A DNA stretch of 64,000 nt, from the NCBI GenBank assembly GCA_021531385.1, contig JAFBIR010000001.1, positions 248,001 through 312,000 of the forward strand, in the 5' to 3' direction. This document shows positions 1-7,192 of this stretch, in pieces; within the stretch, counting starts at the first letter, position 1; every line of letters begins with the position of its first letter. The notes under the pieces were generated by a model. The model was not told the DNA's origin. It was given only the letters and a program-made list of their open reading frames with translations, and searched no databases. The position numbers and the translations under genes are program-made. The DNA comes from Parabacteroides distasonis. Lineage in GTDB: Bacteria > Bacteroidota > Bacteroidia > Bacteroidales > Tannerellaceae.

Positions 1-1
1 C

Positions 2-1135
2 AACAACAACGCCGTCATCTTAGACATCGGTCAGGCGGACATACACAACCAACTCTCGTTGGGCATCCTGTTCCAATGCACGGAAGAGAACTCGGGCGAC
101 ATCTTGAAAGAGCTGTTGTTCAAGAGCTATGAATTGGATGTCAATATCCGTTTCAGCCCGATCAGCGAGGCGGAATACAGCGAATGGGTAGGCATGCAGG
201 GCAAGAATCGCTACATCATCACCATCTTGGGACGCAAACTGACCGCCAAGCAAATAGCTGGTGTATCGCACGTGGTGGCAGAGCAGGGCATGAACATCGA
301 CGACATCAAGCGTCTGACCGGACGTATCCCTTTGGATGAGAATGAGCGTACGCCCAAGGCGAGCGTGCAATTCTCCGTGCGTGGCACACCGAGCGACAAG
401 GAGCGGATGAAAGCGGATTTCATGCGCCTCTCTAACGAGTTAGAGATGGATATCTCCTTCCAAGAGGATAGCATGTATCGCCGTATGCGCCGACTGATCT
501 GCTTCGATATGGATTCGACCTTGATCAAGACGGAGGTGATCGACGAGTTGGCTATCCGGGCCGGTGTGGGCGACCAAGTCAAAGCAATTACCGAATCGGC
601 CATGCGGGGTGAGATTGATTTCTGCGAGAGCTTCAAGCAGCGGTGCGCCCTGCTGAAGGGATTGGATGTCTCTGTCATGCAAGAGATTGCCGAGAACCTG
701 CCGATCACGGAGGGTGTGGATCGCTTGATGCGTGTATTGAAAAAGGTGGGCTTCAAGATCGCTATCCTCTCCGGAGGATTCACCTATTTCGGCAACTACC
801 TGAAGCAGAAATACAACATCGACTACGTCTATGCGAATGAGTTAGAGATTGAGGACGGCAAGCTGACAGGACGCTACGTGGGCGACATCGTGGATGGTCG
901 TCGGAAAGCGGAGTTGCTGCGCCTGATCGCACAGGTGGAGAATGTGGATATTCGCCAGACCGTAGCGGTGGGCGACGGAGCGAACGATCTGCCGATGATC
1001 AGTATCGCCGGATTGGGTATCGCCTTCCATGCGAAGCCCAAGGTGAAAGCAACCGCCAAACAGTCTATCTCAACCATCGGATTGGATGGCATTCTCTATT
1101 TCTTAGGGTACAAGGACTCTTATCTCGAATCTTAA
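2..1135 (+). CDS. serB: Phosphoserine phosphatase SerB (5' end cut by window edge)
   Basis: Last step of serine synthesis: removes phosphate from O-phosphoserine in the cytoplasm. The frame is open to the left edge, so the true start lies outside the window; the TTG at 59 is internal. The first ~130 visible codons look like ACT-type regulatory sequence, often found before the HAD phosphatase domain in SerB. The catalytic nucleophile motif DMDST is encoded at 506-520, followed by the SGG motif (LSGGFTYFG) and the Mg-binding GDGANDLPM motif, so all HAD motifs are intact. The next gene starts 19 bases downstream and may be co-transcribed. Identity is secure; only the amino terminus is missing. 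Confidence 0.95.
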   Translation, partial: NNNAVILDIGQADIHNQLSLGILFQCTEENSGDILKELLFKSYELDVNIRFSPISEAEYSEWVGMQGKNRYIITILGRKLTAKQIAGVSHVVAEQGMNIDDIKRLTGRIPLDENERTPKASVQFSVRGTPSDKERMKADFMRLSNELEMDISFQEDSMYRRMRRLICFDMDSTLIKTEVIDELAIRAGVGDQVKAITESAMRGEIDFCESFKQRCALLKGLDVSVMQEIAENLPITEGVDRLMRVLKKVGFKIAILSGGFTYFGNYLKQKYNIDYVYANELEIEDGKLTGRYVGDIVDGRRKAELLRLIAQVENVDIRQTVAVGDGANDLPMISIAGLGIAFHAKPKVKATAKQSISTIGLDGILYFLGYKDSYLES

Positions 1136-1154
1136 CAATCAAAATGATAACGAT

Positions 1155-1460
1155 ATGGTACGACACATTGTGATGTTCAAACTGAAACCGTTTGAGACAC
1201 CGGCCGAGAAGACGGCTAAATTGCAAGAAATCAAGACGAATTTGGAGGCATTGATCGACAAGATCGACGTGCTCCGCATGATCCGTGTGGACTTCAACAT
1301 CAACCCGGCTGAGACTTGGGACTTGATCCTCACCACTGAGTTGGACACGTTGGCGGATGTCAACACCTATGCGAACCACCCCGCTCATGTGGCTGTGGCA
1401 AAAAGTATTATTGGCCCCGTGAAAGCGGATAGAGCGTGTGTGGATTATGAAGTCCTTTAA
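1155..1460 (+). CDS. Dabb-family (stress-responsive A/B barrel) small protein
   Basis: A 101-residue protein matching the Dabb ferredoxin-like fold: it opens with MVRHIVMFKL and carries the late 'YANHPAHVAVA' segment typical of these dimeric alpha/beta barrels. Family members are small cytoplasmic proteins, some stress-induced in plants and some enzymes in polyketide or aromatic pathways; the bacterial role is usually unknown. It lies 19 bases after serB, and its 3' end overlaps the next gene, which suggests translational coupling. There is no signal peptide. The family call is fairly firm; no substrate can be inferred. Confidence 0.8.
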   Translation: MVRHIVMFKLKPFETPAEKTAKLQEIKTNLEALIDKIDVLRMIRVDFNINPAETWDLILTTELDTLADVNTYANHPAHVAVAKSIIGPVKADRACVDYEVL

Positions 1461-1917
1461 TATAGATGAGCGGGTTGAGCAGGCCGTGCTCAACTTCATG
1501 GAGGGATATAACTGCGCCCAGTCTGTTTTCTTGGCCTACGCGGATCTGTTCGATCTCGACAAGGAGCTGGCCAAGAAGATGTCCGTCTCTTTTGGAGGAG
1601 GAGTCGGACGGTTACGGGAGGTGTGCGGAACGGTCAGCGGCATGGCTATGCTGGCTGGATTCAAATATCCGGTGGAAGACCCGAAAGACCAAGACGCACG
1701 CACGAAGAACTATGCCATGGTGCAGAAAATGGCCGGCATGTTCCGGGAGAAGCATCACTCCATCATCTGCCGAGAGCTGTTGGAGGCGAAACAGGCTGCG
1801 GCTACTGATCCTGCCCCCTCTCCTCGCACGGCGGAGTATTACGCCAAACGTCCCTGCGCACGCTTCGTGGCCGATGCGGCTCGTTTGGCTGGACGGATGC
1901 TCAACGAAGAAATTTGA
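1447..1917 (+). CDS. C_GCAxxG_C_C family redox-type protein
   Basis: About 156 residues from the ATG at 1447; a GTG at 1438 in the same frame would add three residues. It has the family signature: GYNCAQSV near the start, FGGGVG, then VCGTVSGMAML, and later cysteines in IICRELL and RPCARFV. These conserved cysteines suggest metal or redox binding, but the biochemical role of the family is unsettled. The start lies inside the last 14 bases of the preceding Dabb gene, so the two are probably translated from one message. It ends one base before the stop of the convergent histidine kinase gene, leaving no room for a separate terminator. Confidence 0.8.
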   Translation: MKSFNIDERVEQAVLNFMEGYNCAQSVFLAYADLFDLDKELAKKMSVSFGGGVGRLREVCGTVSGMAMLAGFKYPVEDPKDQDARTKNYAMVQKMAGMFREKHHSIICRELLEAKQAAATDPAPSPRTAEYYAKRPCARFVADAARLAGRMLNEEI

Positions 1918-2793
1918 TCAGCGATCTCCGTCAAAATCAATGGCGATAGTGGTGCCCTCTCCTAAGCGGGAGGTGATTTGCACAGCGGCACCATACTTGC
2001 GCAAGATGCGCAGGCTCAGACTTAACCCGATACCTCGGCCAGCATATGCATGGGCATTGCTGGCCCGGTAGAAAGGTTGTGTCACCCGCTGGATCTCCTC
2101 CGGAGGAATGCCGATGCCTTGATCGACGATGGATAACACACTGCCTCGCAGACGCATCTCAACCGGTTTATCTCCGGAATATTTACAGGCATTCTGTAAG
2201 ATGTTTTGAAGCGCAATCTTCAACAGATCGGGATTGGCCTCCACCTGATAGGCGAAGTTATCAGGCGAGAAAGAGATACGTTCCGAGGTGAATGGCATCA
2301 AATAATCCGCCAAGCTGAAGGTATCAATCGCCTTTTGCAACTGTTCTCGATCCCCTCTCGCCAAGAAGAGCAGCTGCTTAATAAGCTGAATGACGCGATG
2401 ATTCTCCATGGCGATGCGACGCAACGCGTCTTGATATTCCTTCGCCGTCCGCTCCCTCATCAAACTGATCTCACACTCGCCTTGAATGGCGGTCAACGGA
2501 TTGTTCAACTCATGCGAAGCGTTACTGATAAACGCCTTCTCGCTCTGATAGGCCCAATCTATGCGCTCCACCATCTGAGCGGCATAACGACGGCTGATCC
2601 AACGCAAACCAGCCACACTGCCTATCAGTCCGACACAGAGCAACAGCAGAAGCCAGACGCAGATGCCTCCCCGCAAGGCTGGCACCCAGCAGGCCAGCAA
2701 ACCGATGCCACTCACCTGCACCAACCAAACGGCAACTATCACATAGGTCAACCGGCGTGCGTATTGCTCCCCAATGCGTGCCCCCTCTTTCAT
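1918..2793 (-). CDS. Sensor histidine kinase with two membrane helices and almost no external loop
   Basis: 291 residues. Two hydrophobic helices (about 14-38 and 43-63) are separated by only a few residues, so there is no periplasmic sensor domain. The HisKA dimer domain has the phospho-acceptor H94 in SHELNNPL, and the ATPase domain has the N box around N197-N201 (NILQNACKYS), G1 (DQGIG, 224-228) and G2 (GRGIGLSLS from 252). No HAMP domain was recognised. It overlaps the response regulator upstream by four bases (ATGA), the usual arrangement for a cognate pair. With so short a loop it probably senses within the membrane or through a partner protein (inference). Confidence 0.9.
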   Translation of the reverse strand: MKEGARIGEQYARRLTYVIVAVWLVQVSGIGLLACWVPALRGGICVWLLLLLCVGLIGSVAGLRWISRRYAAQMVERIDWAYQSEKAFISNASHELNNPLTAIQGECEISLMRERTAKEYQDALRRIAMENHRVIQLIKQLLFLARGDREQLQKAIDTFSLADYLMPFTSERISFSPDNFAYQVEANPDLLKIALQNILQNACKYSGDKPVEMRLRGSVLSIVDQGIGIPPEEIQRVTQPFYRASNAHAYAGRGIGLSLSLRILRKYGAAVQITSRLGEGTTIAIDFDGDR

Positions 2794-3470
2794 GCCTCTA
2801 TACGATAGCCCACACCCGTCACGGTATGGATCAGTTTCTGGTCAAAATGCTTATCCACTTTCTGACGCAGGTAGTTGACATACACATCCACCACATTGGT
2901 GTTGTGCACATCCGACTCCTTCTCCCAGACCGCTTTCAGCAGCTCCCCACGAGAGACAGCCATTCCCACCTTTTGCAGCAAACATTCCAACAGTTTGTAT
3001 TCCTTCACGGTCAAGGCGATCGGTTGCCCTTTACGCAGGGCCCGGTGGTTGCTCGGATCCAGTTTCAAATCGCCACAACGTAAGGGAGCAGCAGTAGCCC
3101 CCGCTCCTACCCGACGCAATAGCGCTTGGATACGTGCCCGCAACTCCAGAAAACTAAAAGGCTTCACCAAATAATCATCCGCCCCCGCATCCAATCCAGC
3201 GACAATATCCTCCGTAGTGCCCAAAGCGGTCAGCATGATGACCGGACATAGATAGCCAAACCGCTGCCGATAACGCGCACACAGCTGCAACCCACTTAGT
3301 TTGGGCATCATCACGTCGAGCAGCAAACAGTCGAAGCCACCTGATTCCGCCAGCAGCCATCCCTGCTCGCCATCCGTAGCCACGACAGCCTCATGCCCGC
3401 ACTCTCGCAAGCCGCGCTGAATGAAAGAGGCGATATTCGCCTCATCCTCTACCACCAAAATCTTTGCCAT
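2790..3470 (-). CDS. OmpR/PhoB-type response regulator
   Basis: 226 residues from the ATG at 3470; a TTG 30 bases upstream is in frame, but MAKILVVEDE is the normal amino terminus of the family. The receiver domain has acidic residues E8/D9, phospho-acceptor D52 (LLLDVMMP), T81 and K103 (LVKPF). The carboxyl half is a winged helix (VKEYKLLECLL ... VVDVYVNYLRQKVD ... VTGVGYRIEA). It forms a four-base overlapping pair with the histidine kinase and is presumably phosphorylated by it. A TAnnTTTG promoter element on the minus strand at 3505-3498 lies just upstream. The targets cannot be told from the window. Confidence 0.93.
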   Translation of the reverse strand: MAKILVVEDEANIASFIQRGLRECGHEAVVATDGEQGWLLAESGGFDCLLLDVMMPKLSGLQLCARYRQRFGYLCPVIMLTALGTTEDIVAGLDAGADDYLVKPFSFLELRARIQALLRRVGAGATAAPLRCGDLKLDPSNHRALRKGQPIALTVKEYKLLECLLQKVGMAVSRGELLKAVWEKESDVHNTNVVDVYVNYLRQKVDKHFDQKLIHTVTGVGYRIEA

Positions 3471-3497
3471 GCGTCCGTTCTTTTTCTGTTTCGGGCG

Positions 3498-3505
3498 CAA
3501 AGGTA
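3498..3505 (-). promoter_or_regulatory. -7 element for the two-component operon
   Basis: TACCTTTG on the minus strand, a perfect match to the Bacteroidota -7 consensus TAnnTTTG, 28 bases upstream of the response regulator ATG at 3470. No convincing -33 TTTG is seen, so strength is uncertain. Confidence 0.5.
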
Positions 3506-3511
3506 GGGATT

Positions 3512-3973
3512 CTATTGAAAACGATAAGGGATTTCCGGTTGTAAGTAATCCAAATCCAAATAGGGAATATGCGGATAGATCAGGTCTAAATAGCGCAAGT
3601 CAAGTGGACCAGGCACCTCTTCTATACGCACCTTGGTGACACCATGCCGCTTGAAATCCAGCCGCTCAGCCGCTTCTTCAGAAAGATCGATCAATCGCTT
3701 GCGGCTACGAGGGCCACGATCGGTCACACAGACGATCACGCTCTTCATGTTCTTCAAATTGGTCACCCGCAGGAACGTGCCAAAGGGATAGGTACGATGG
3801 GCTGCCACCAACTCCTCCTTATTATGAATCCGGCCACTGGAGGAGACACGCCCATGAAAACGGCTGTGGTAATAAGAGGCAAGTCCCTCCGTTTGTGCCC
3901 ATATCTCGCTGCCCCCTATACTTGAAAAGAGGATAATCAGCCAACAACACAAACGGAAGGACTTGCTTATCAT
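3512..3973 (-). CDS. RlpA-like double-psi beta-barrel protein, secreted
   Basis: 153 residues with an amino-terminal signal peptide (hydrophobic to about residue 26, ending near EIWAQ). The mature part opens with GLASYYHSRFHGRVSSSG and has VTDRGPRSRKRLIDLSEEAAERL, the hallmark segments of the RlpA double-psi beta-barrel. In Pseudomonas RlpA is a septal lytic transglycosylase acting on peptide-free glycan; other homologues are not shown to be enzymes. No SPOR domain follows; the carboxyl end is a short Tyr/Pro/Leu-rich tail. It lies 16 bases after the cytochrome c peroxidase gene and 41 bases before the response regulator, so all four leftward genes may share transcripts. Confidence 0.82.
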   Translation of the reverse strand: MISKSFRLCCWLIILFSSIGGSEIWAQTEGLASYYHSRFHGRVSSSGRIHNKEELVAAHRTYPFGTFLRVTNLKNMKSVIVCVTDRGPRSRKRLIDLSEEAAERLDFKRHGVTKVRIEEVPGPLDLRYLDLIYPHIPYLDLDYLQPEIPYRFQ

Positions 3974-3989
3974 ACATTAGACGAATGCG

Positions 3990-5375
3990 TTATTGCAAAA
4001 GCTGTCCCTTGTACTCGCCCGTCAAGCTCTTCAAGAAAGCGACAATCTTTGTCATCTCTGCATCGGTCACGTCATGACCAATCTCAAACTCGTGCATGAT
4101 GCGAACGGCATCCTCGATCGTCGTGATCGAACCATCGTGCATGTACGGGTAGGTCAGCATCACGTTACGCAACGTCGGTGTCTTGAAACGATGACGATCC
4201 GCCTCTTTCTGCGTCACGGCGAAACGGCCGTTATCGCCATCGGTCAAGCCGGTATTCCGATAGTCGAAGTAGCTCTTCGTCACACCCATGTACTCATACG
4301 ATTGACCACCGATGTTCACACCCACATGGCAAGTCGCACATTTGTTCTTCTTGAACAGTTCATAGCCCTCTTGCTCCTCGGGGGTCAAAGCATTCTTATC
4401 GCCCATTAAATAGCTATCAAAACGGCTCGGCGTTAGTAATGTCTTCTCGAACTCGGCGATAGCCTCCGTAATCGTGGATTGTGAATAGCCCTCCGGATAA
4501 ACCTCCATGAAACGCTTCGTGAACTCCTTATCCTGTGCCAAAGCCTCACAGATCTGATCAAAAGAGGTACAACCCATCTCTACCGGATTCAATGGAGGAC
4601 CTGCGGCCTGCTCCTTCAAGTCTGCGGCACGACCATCCCAGAACTGCACAAAGTTCAAAGCAGCATTGTAAACCGTCGGTGCGTTCACACCGCCCAAAAG
4701 TCCATTGATACCATCCGAGAACTGATGACGATCCACACCTGCCGTGCCTAAGTCGTGGCAAGAGGCACAAGAGATGGTGTTGTCAGCAGAGAGACGCGTG
4801 TCATGAAACAGGTCATACCCCAACGCCACCTTCGCCGAATCGGTCGGCAGGCTCTTCATCAACGGTTGCAACGGCTCATTGGCGAACTCCTCCGCTACGG
4901 TCTCCGTCGCAAAACACTCCTTACGCACCTTCTTTGCCCACGAAAGGATCACCGCTTTCTCCTCATCATCCAGGCTAGTGCCCCAATGAATAGGCATGTG
5001 TGAATACTTCGCGGGAGGCATCGAACCACTCAACGCACAATTCTCCACTTTGGCTAAATCCACCTCAGAAACAGGCTGTCCCTGCTCCAAAGCCTCCACC
5101 AAAGCGGTGAAATCAGCGTAATGGAACGCACCTTCCATATCCGCCTTCACAATCGGGCCAATCACCGGGAAGTTTCCGTAGAAAGGCATCTGTGCATTTT
5201 CCGCATGACAAACCAAGCAATCGTTCGCCCGAAGGATCGAAGCCACCTGCTTAGCCTCATCATTGGCATACTGCTTGTACTCGGATGAACCGCAGGAGGT
5301 TACCGTGAAAGCGGTAGCCAATGCTATTAAACCGGCTGGCAGCATGGCCATTTGTTCAAAAAGCTTGTTACTCAT
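3990..5375 (-). CDS. Triheme cytochrome c peroxidase lipoprotein
   Basis: 461 residues with a lipoprotein signal (FTVTSC, lipid cysteine C28). Three CxxCH heme c sites are visible: C53-H57 in an amino-terminal extension, C203-H207 and C346-H350 in the di-heme peroxidase core. The core region 'SADNTISCASCHDLGTAG' and the later YPYMHDGSITTIEDAV segment are typical of the CcpA/MauG family, which reduces periplasmic hydrogen peroxide to water with electrons from the respiratory chain. The extra heme domain probably relays electrons to the core. It is the first gene of a leftward block and has its own promoter element at 5416-5409. It marks an anaerobe equipped for oxidative stress. Confidence 0.93.
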   Translation of the reverse strand: MSNKLFEQMAMLPAGLIALATAFTVTSCGSSEYKQYANDEAKQVASILRANDCLVCHAENAQMPFYGNFPVIGPIVKADMEGAFHYADFTALVEALEQGQPVSEVDLAKVENCALSGSMPPAKYSHMPIHWGTSLDDEEKAVILSWAKKVRKECFATETVAEEFANEPLQPLMKSLPTDSAKVALGYDLFHDTRLSADNTISCASCHDLGTAGVDRHQFSDGINGLLGGVNAPTVYNAALNFVQFWDGRAADLKEQAAGPPLNPVEMGCTSFDQICEALAQDKEFTKRFMEVYPEGYSQSTITEAIAEFEKTLLTPSRFDSYLMGDKNALTPEEQEGYELFKKNKCATCHVGVNIGGQSYEYMGVTKSYFDYRNTGLTDGDNGRFAVTQKEADRHRFKTPTLRNVMLTYPYMHDGSITTIEDAVRIMHEFEIGHDVTDAEMTKIVAFLKSLTGEYKGQLLQ

Positions 5376-5408
5376 AATACATATAACTTATTTTGACATA
5401 AACCGCTG

Positions 5409-5416
5409 CAAATATA
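5409..5416 (-). promoter_or_regulatory. -7 element for the cytochrome c peroxidase gene
   Basis: TATATTTG on the minus strand matches TAnnTTTG and lies 33 bases before the peroxidase start at 5375, within the divergent intergenic region shared with lemA. Confidence 0.5.
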
Positions 5417-5533
5417 GACTTTTTACGAATAAGATAGTTGATGTAAGCCATTTTTTTCATTGTATTTCCCGGTTTCTGCGCAGCCACTTTCTCAGGGAGC
5501 TCAAGCAAATATCGTTTTGTGCTTTTTTTTACC

Positions 5534-5541
5534 TATCTTTG
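5534..5541 (+). promoter_or_regulatory. -7 element for lemA
   Basis: TATCTTTG matches TAnnTTTG and is 52 bases before the lemA ATG at 5594. A TTTG at 5516-5519 lies too close for the usual spacing, so only the -7 element is supported. Confidence 0.45.
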
Positions 5542-5593
5542 CCCACGAAAAAGTGACCATAAAACAATAAGGACATATTTAAAACAGAAGAAG

Positions 5594-6181
5594 ATGTTTA
5601 AGAACAAAACGATTTGGATTGTCATTGCGGTTGCCGCAGTATTGCTCTTTTGGGTGAAAGGTGTATATAATAATATGGTAACACAGGATGAGGGAGTGAA
5701 AACAGCCTGGAGCCAGGTGGAGAACCAATACCAGCGCCGCTTGGACTTGATCCCGAACTTAGTGAATACCGTCAAGGGCTACGCTTCGCACGAGAAAGAG
5801 ACCTTGGAGGGTGTGATACAGGCCCGAGCACAGGCCACACAGACGACGATTGACCCGAGCAACCTGACCGAGGAGTCGATGAAGCGTTTCCAGGCCGCTC
5901 AAGGGGAGTTGAGCAATGCGCTCTCTCGTTTGATGGTCGTGATGGAGCGTTACCCGGATCTGAAGGCCAACCAGAACTTCATGGAGCTGCAAGCCCAGTT
6001 GGAGGGCACGGAAAACCGTATCTCTGTGGAGCGTAAGCGTTTCAATGAGGTGGCGCAAGGGTATAACACCTATATCCGTCAATTTCCGAACGTGATCCTC
6101 TCTGGCCTGTTCGGTTTCCAGCAGAAGGCCTATTTCAGCGCAGAAGCGGGTGCCGAGAAGGCTCCGAAGGTGGAGTTTTAA
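5594..6181 (+). CDS. lemA: LemA family membrane-anchored protein
   Basis: 195 residues from the ATG at 5594. One amino-terminal transmembrane helix (about 5-22) is followed by a long alpha-helical region with the LemA signatures 'VKTAWSQVENQYQRRLDLIPNLVNTVKGYA' (split by family convention) and 'ENRISVERKRFNEVAQGYN'. The carboxyl end has FPNVILSGLFGFQQKAYF. LemA proteins have an outward helical bundle of unknown biochemical role. Across bacteria lemA is commonly followed by a TPM-domain gene, as here (12 bases downstream), which implies a joint envelope function, but none is established. Confidence 0.93.
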   Translation: MFKNKTIWIVIAVAAVLLFWVKGVYNNMVTQDEGVKTAWSQVENQYQRRLDLIPNLVNTVKGYASHEKETLEGVIQARAQATQTTIDPSNLTEESMKRFQAAQGELSNALSRLMVVMERYPDLKANQNFMELQAQLEGTENRISVERKRFNEVAQGYNTYIRQFPNVILSGLFGFQQKAYFSAEAGAEKAPKVEF

Positions 6182-6193
6182 GGAAAAAAGGGA

Positions 6194-7156
6194 ATGCGTA
6201 ATCGCATGAAAAAGCCTTTTACATTAAAGAAATGTTGGTGGGGGTGGCTATGGATCTGTCTCTGTTGCCACCTCAGCCTTTTTGCCGCCACCGACTACAC
6301 GGTGGAGACCATCCCCAACGTGCGTCTCAGCAATCGCCTCAACCATGTGAGCGACCCCGACGAGCTGATCCAACCACAAGACGAGGCTCGCATCAACCAA
6401 GCGCTCAACCTGCTGGAGGATAGCTTGGGCATTGAGGTCGCCGTCGTGGCGGTGGAGAGCATCGGCGAGAACGATGCCCGCATGTTCGCTACCGACCTCT
6501 TCAAGCATTGGGGATTAGGACAAAAGAACAGAGACAACGGCCTGTTGATTCAGTTGGTGACCGAGCCCTCGCAACGCTCCGTCGTGTTTGAGACGGGCTA
6601 TGGCATTGAGGGTGTCTTGCCCGATGCCATCTGCTATCGCCTGCAGCAACGCTACATGATCCCCGACATGAAGGAGGGCGATTATAGCGGCGGTATGTTG
6701 AAAGGGGTAATCGCTGTCACGCAATACCTGCTGAGCAGCGACTATGAGCGAGGCGAGCTGTTGGGTGAAGAGGAGGACGATGAGCTGTGGTTCGTTTTAG
6801 GTCTCTTTTTATTGATAGGTGTAGGCATGGTTGGATTGGCTATCGCCGTGACCTATTATAAGTATCGCCCGAAGATCTGTCCGCAATGCGGAGAGAAAGC
6901 CTTTCGCTTCCAAGGCGATCGGGTCATCCGGGAGGCTACCCATTTCTCCGAGGGAATGGGCGAAGAGGTCTATCGCTGCAAACATTGCGGCTACACCGAG
7001 CGACATCCCCATCGCATCGATCGCATCCATCGTAGTGGAGGCGGCCCCATCATCATGGGTGGTGGCGGAGGAGGCTTCGGCGGAGGCGGAGGCTTCAGTG
7101 GCGGCTCCTGGGGCGGCGGAAGCTCCGGTGGAGGTGGCTCGATCAGCCGCTTCTAA
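6194..7156 (+). CDS. TPM-domain protein (YgcG type) with zinc ribbon and Gly-rich tail
   Basis: 320 residues with a signal peptide (hydrophobic stretch WGWLWICLCCHLSLFAA). The TPM domain spans about 35-185 (NRLNHVSDPDELIQPQDEARINQ; LIQLVTEPSQRSVVFETGYGIEGVLPD). A transmembrane helix follows (about 198-222), then a cytosolic zinc ribbon CPQCGEKAF ... CKHCGYTERH and a carboxyl tail made almost only of glycine and serine. This layout matches the plant TLP18.3/Psb32/MOLO-1 family members next to LemA. ATG choices at 6194 and 6206 are both possible. The Gly-rich tail is typical of the family and low in information. The function is unknown, probably linked to LemA. Confidence 0.88.
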   Translation: MRNRMKKPFTLKKCWWGWLWICLCCHLSLFAATDYTVETIPNVRLSNRLNHVSDPDELIQPQDEARINQALNLLEDSLGIEVAVVAVESIGENDARMFATDLFKHWGLGQKNRDNGLLIQLVTEPSQRSVVFETGYGIEGVLPDAICYRLQQRYMIPDMKEGDYSGGMLKGVIAVTQYLLSSDYERGELLGEEEDDELWFVLGLFLLIGVGMVGLAIAVTYYKYRPKICPQCGEKAFRFQGDRVIREATHFSEGMGEEVYRCKHCGYTERHPHRIDRIHRSGGGPIIMGGGGGGFGGGGGFSGGSWGGGSSGGGGSISRF

Positions 7157-7192
7157 ACGAAGGAAAATACAAAGCAATTAATTAATATACAA

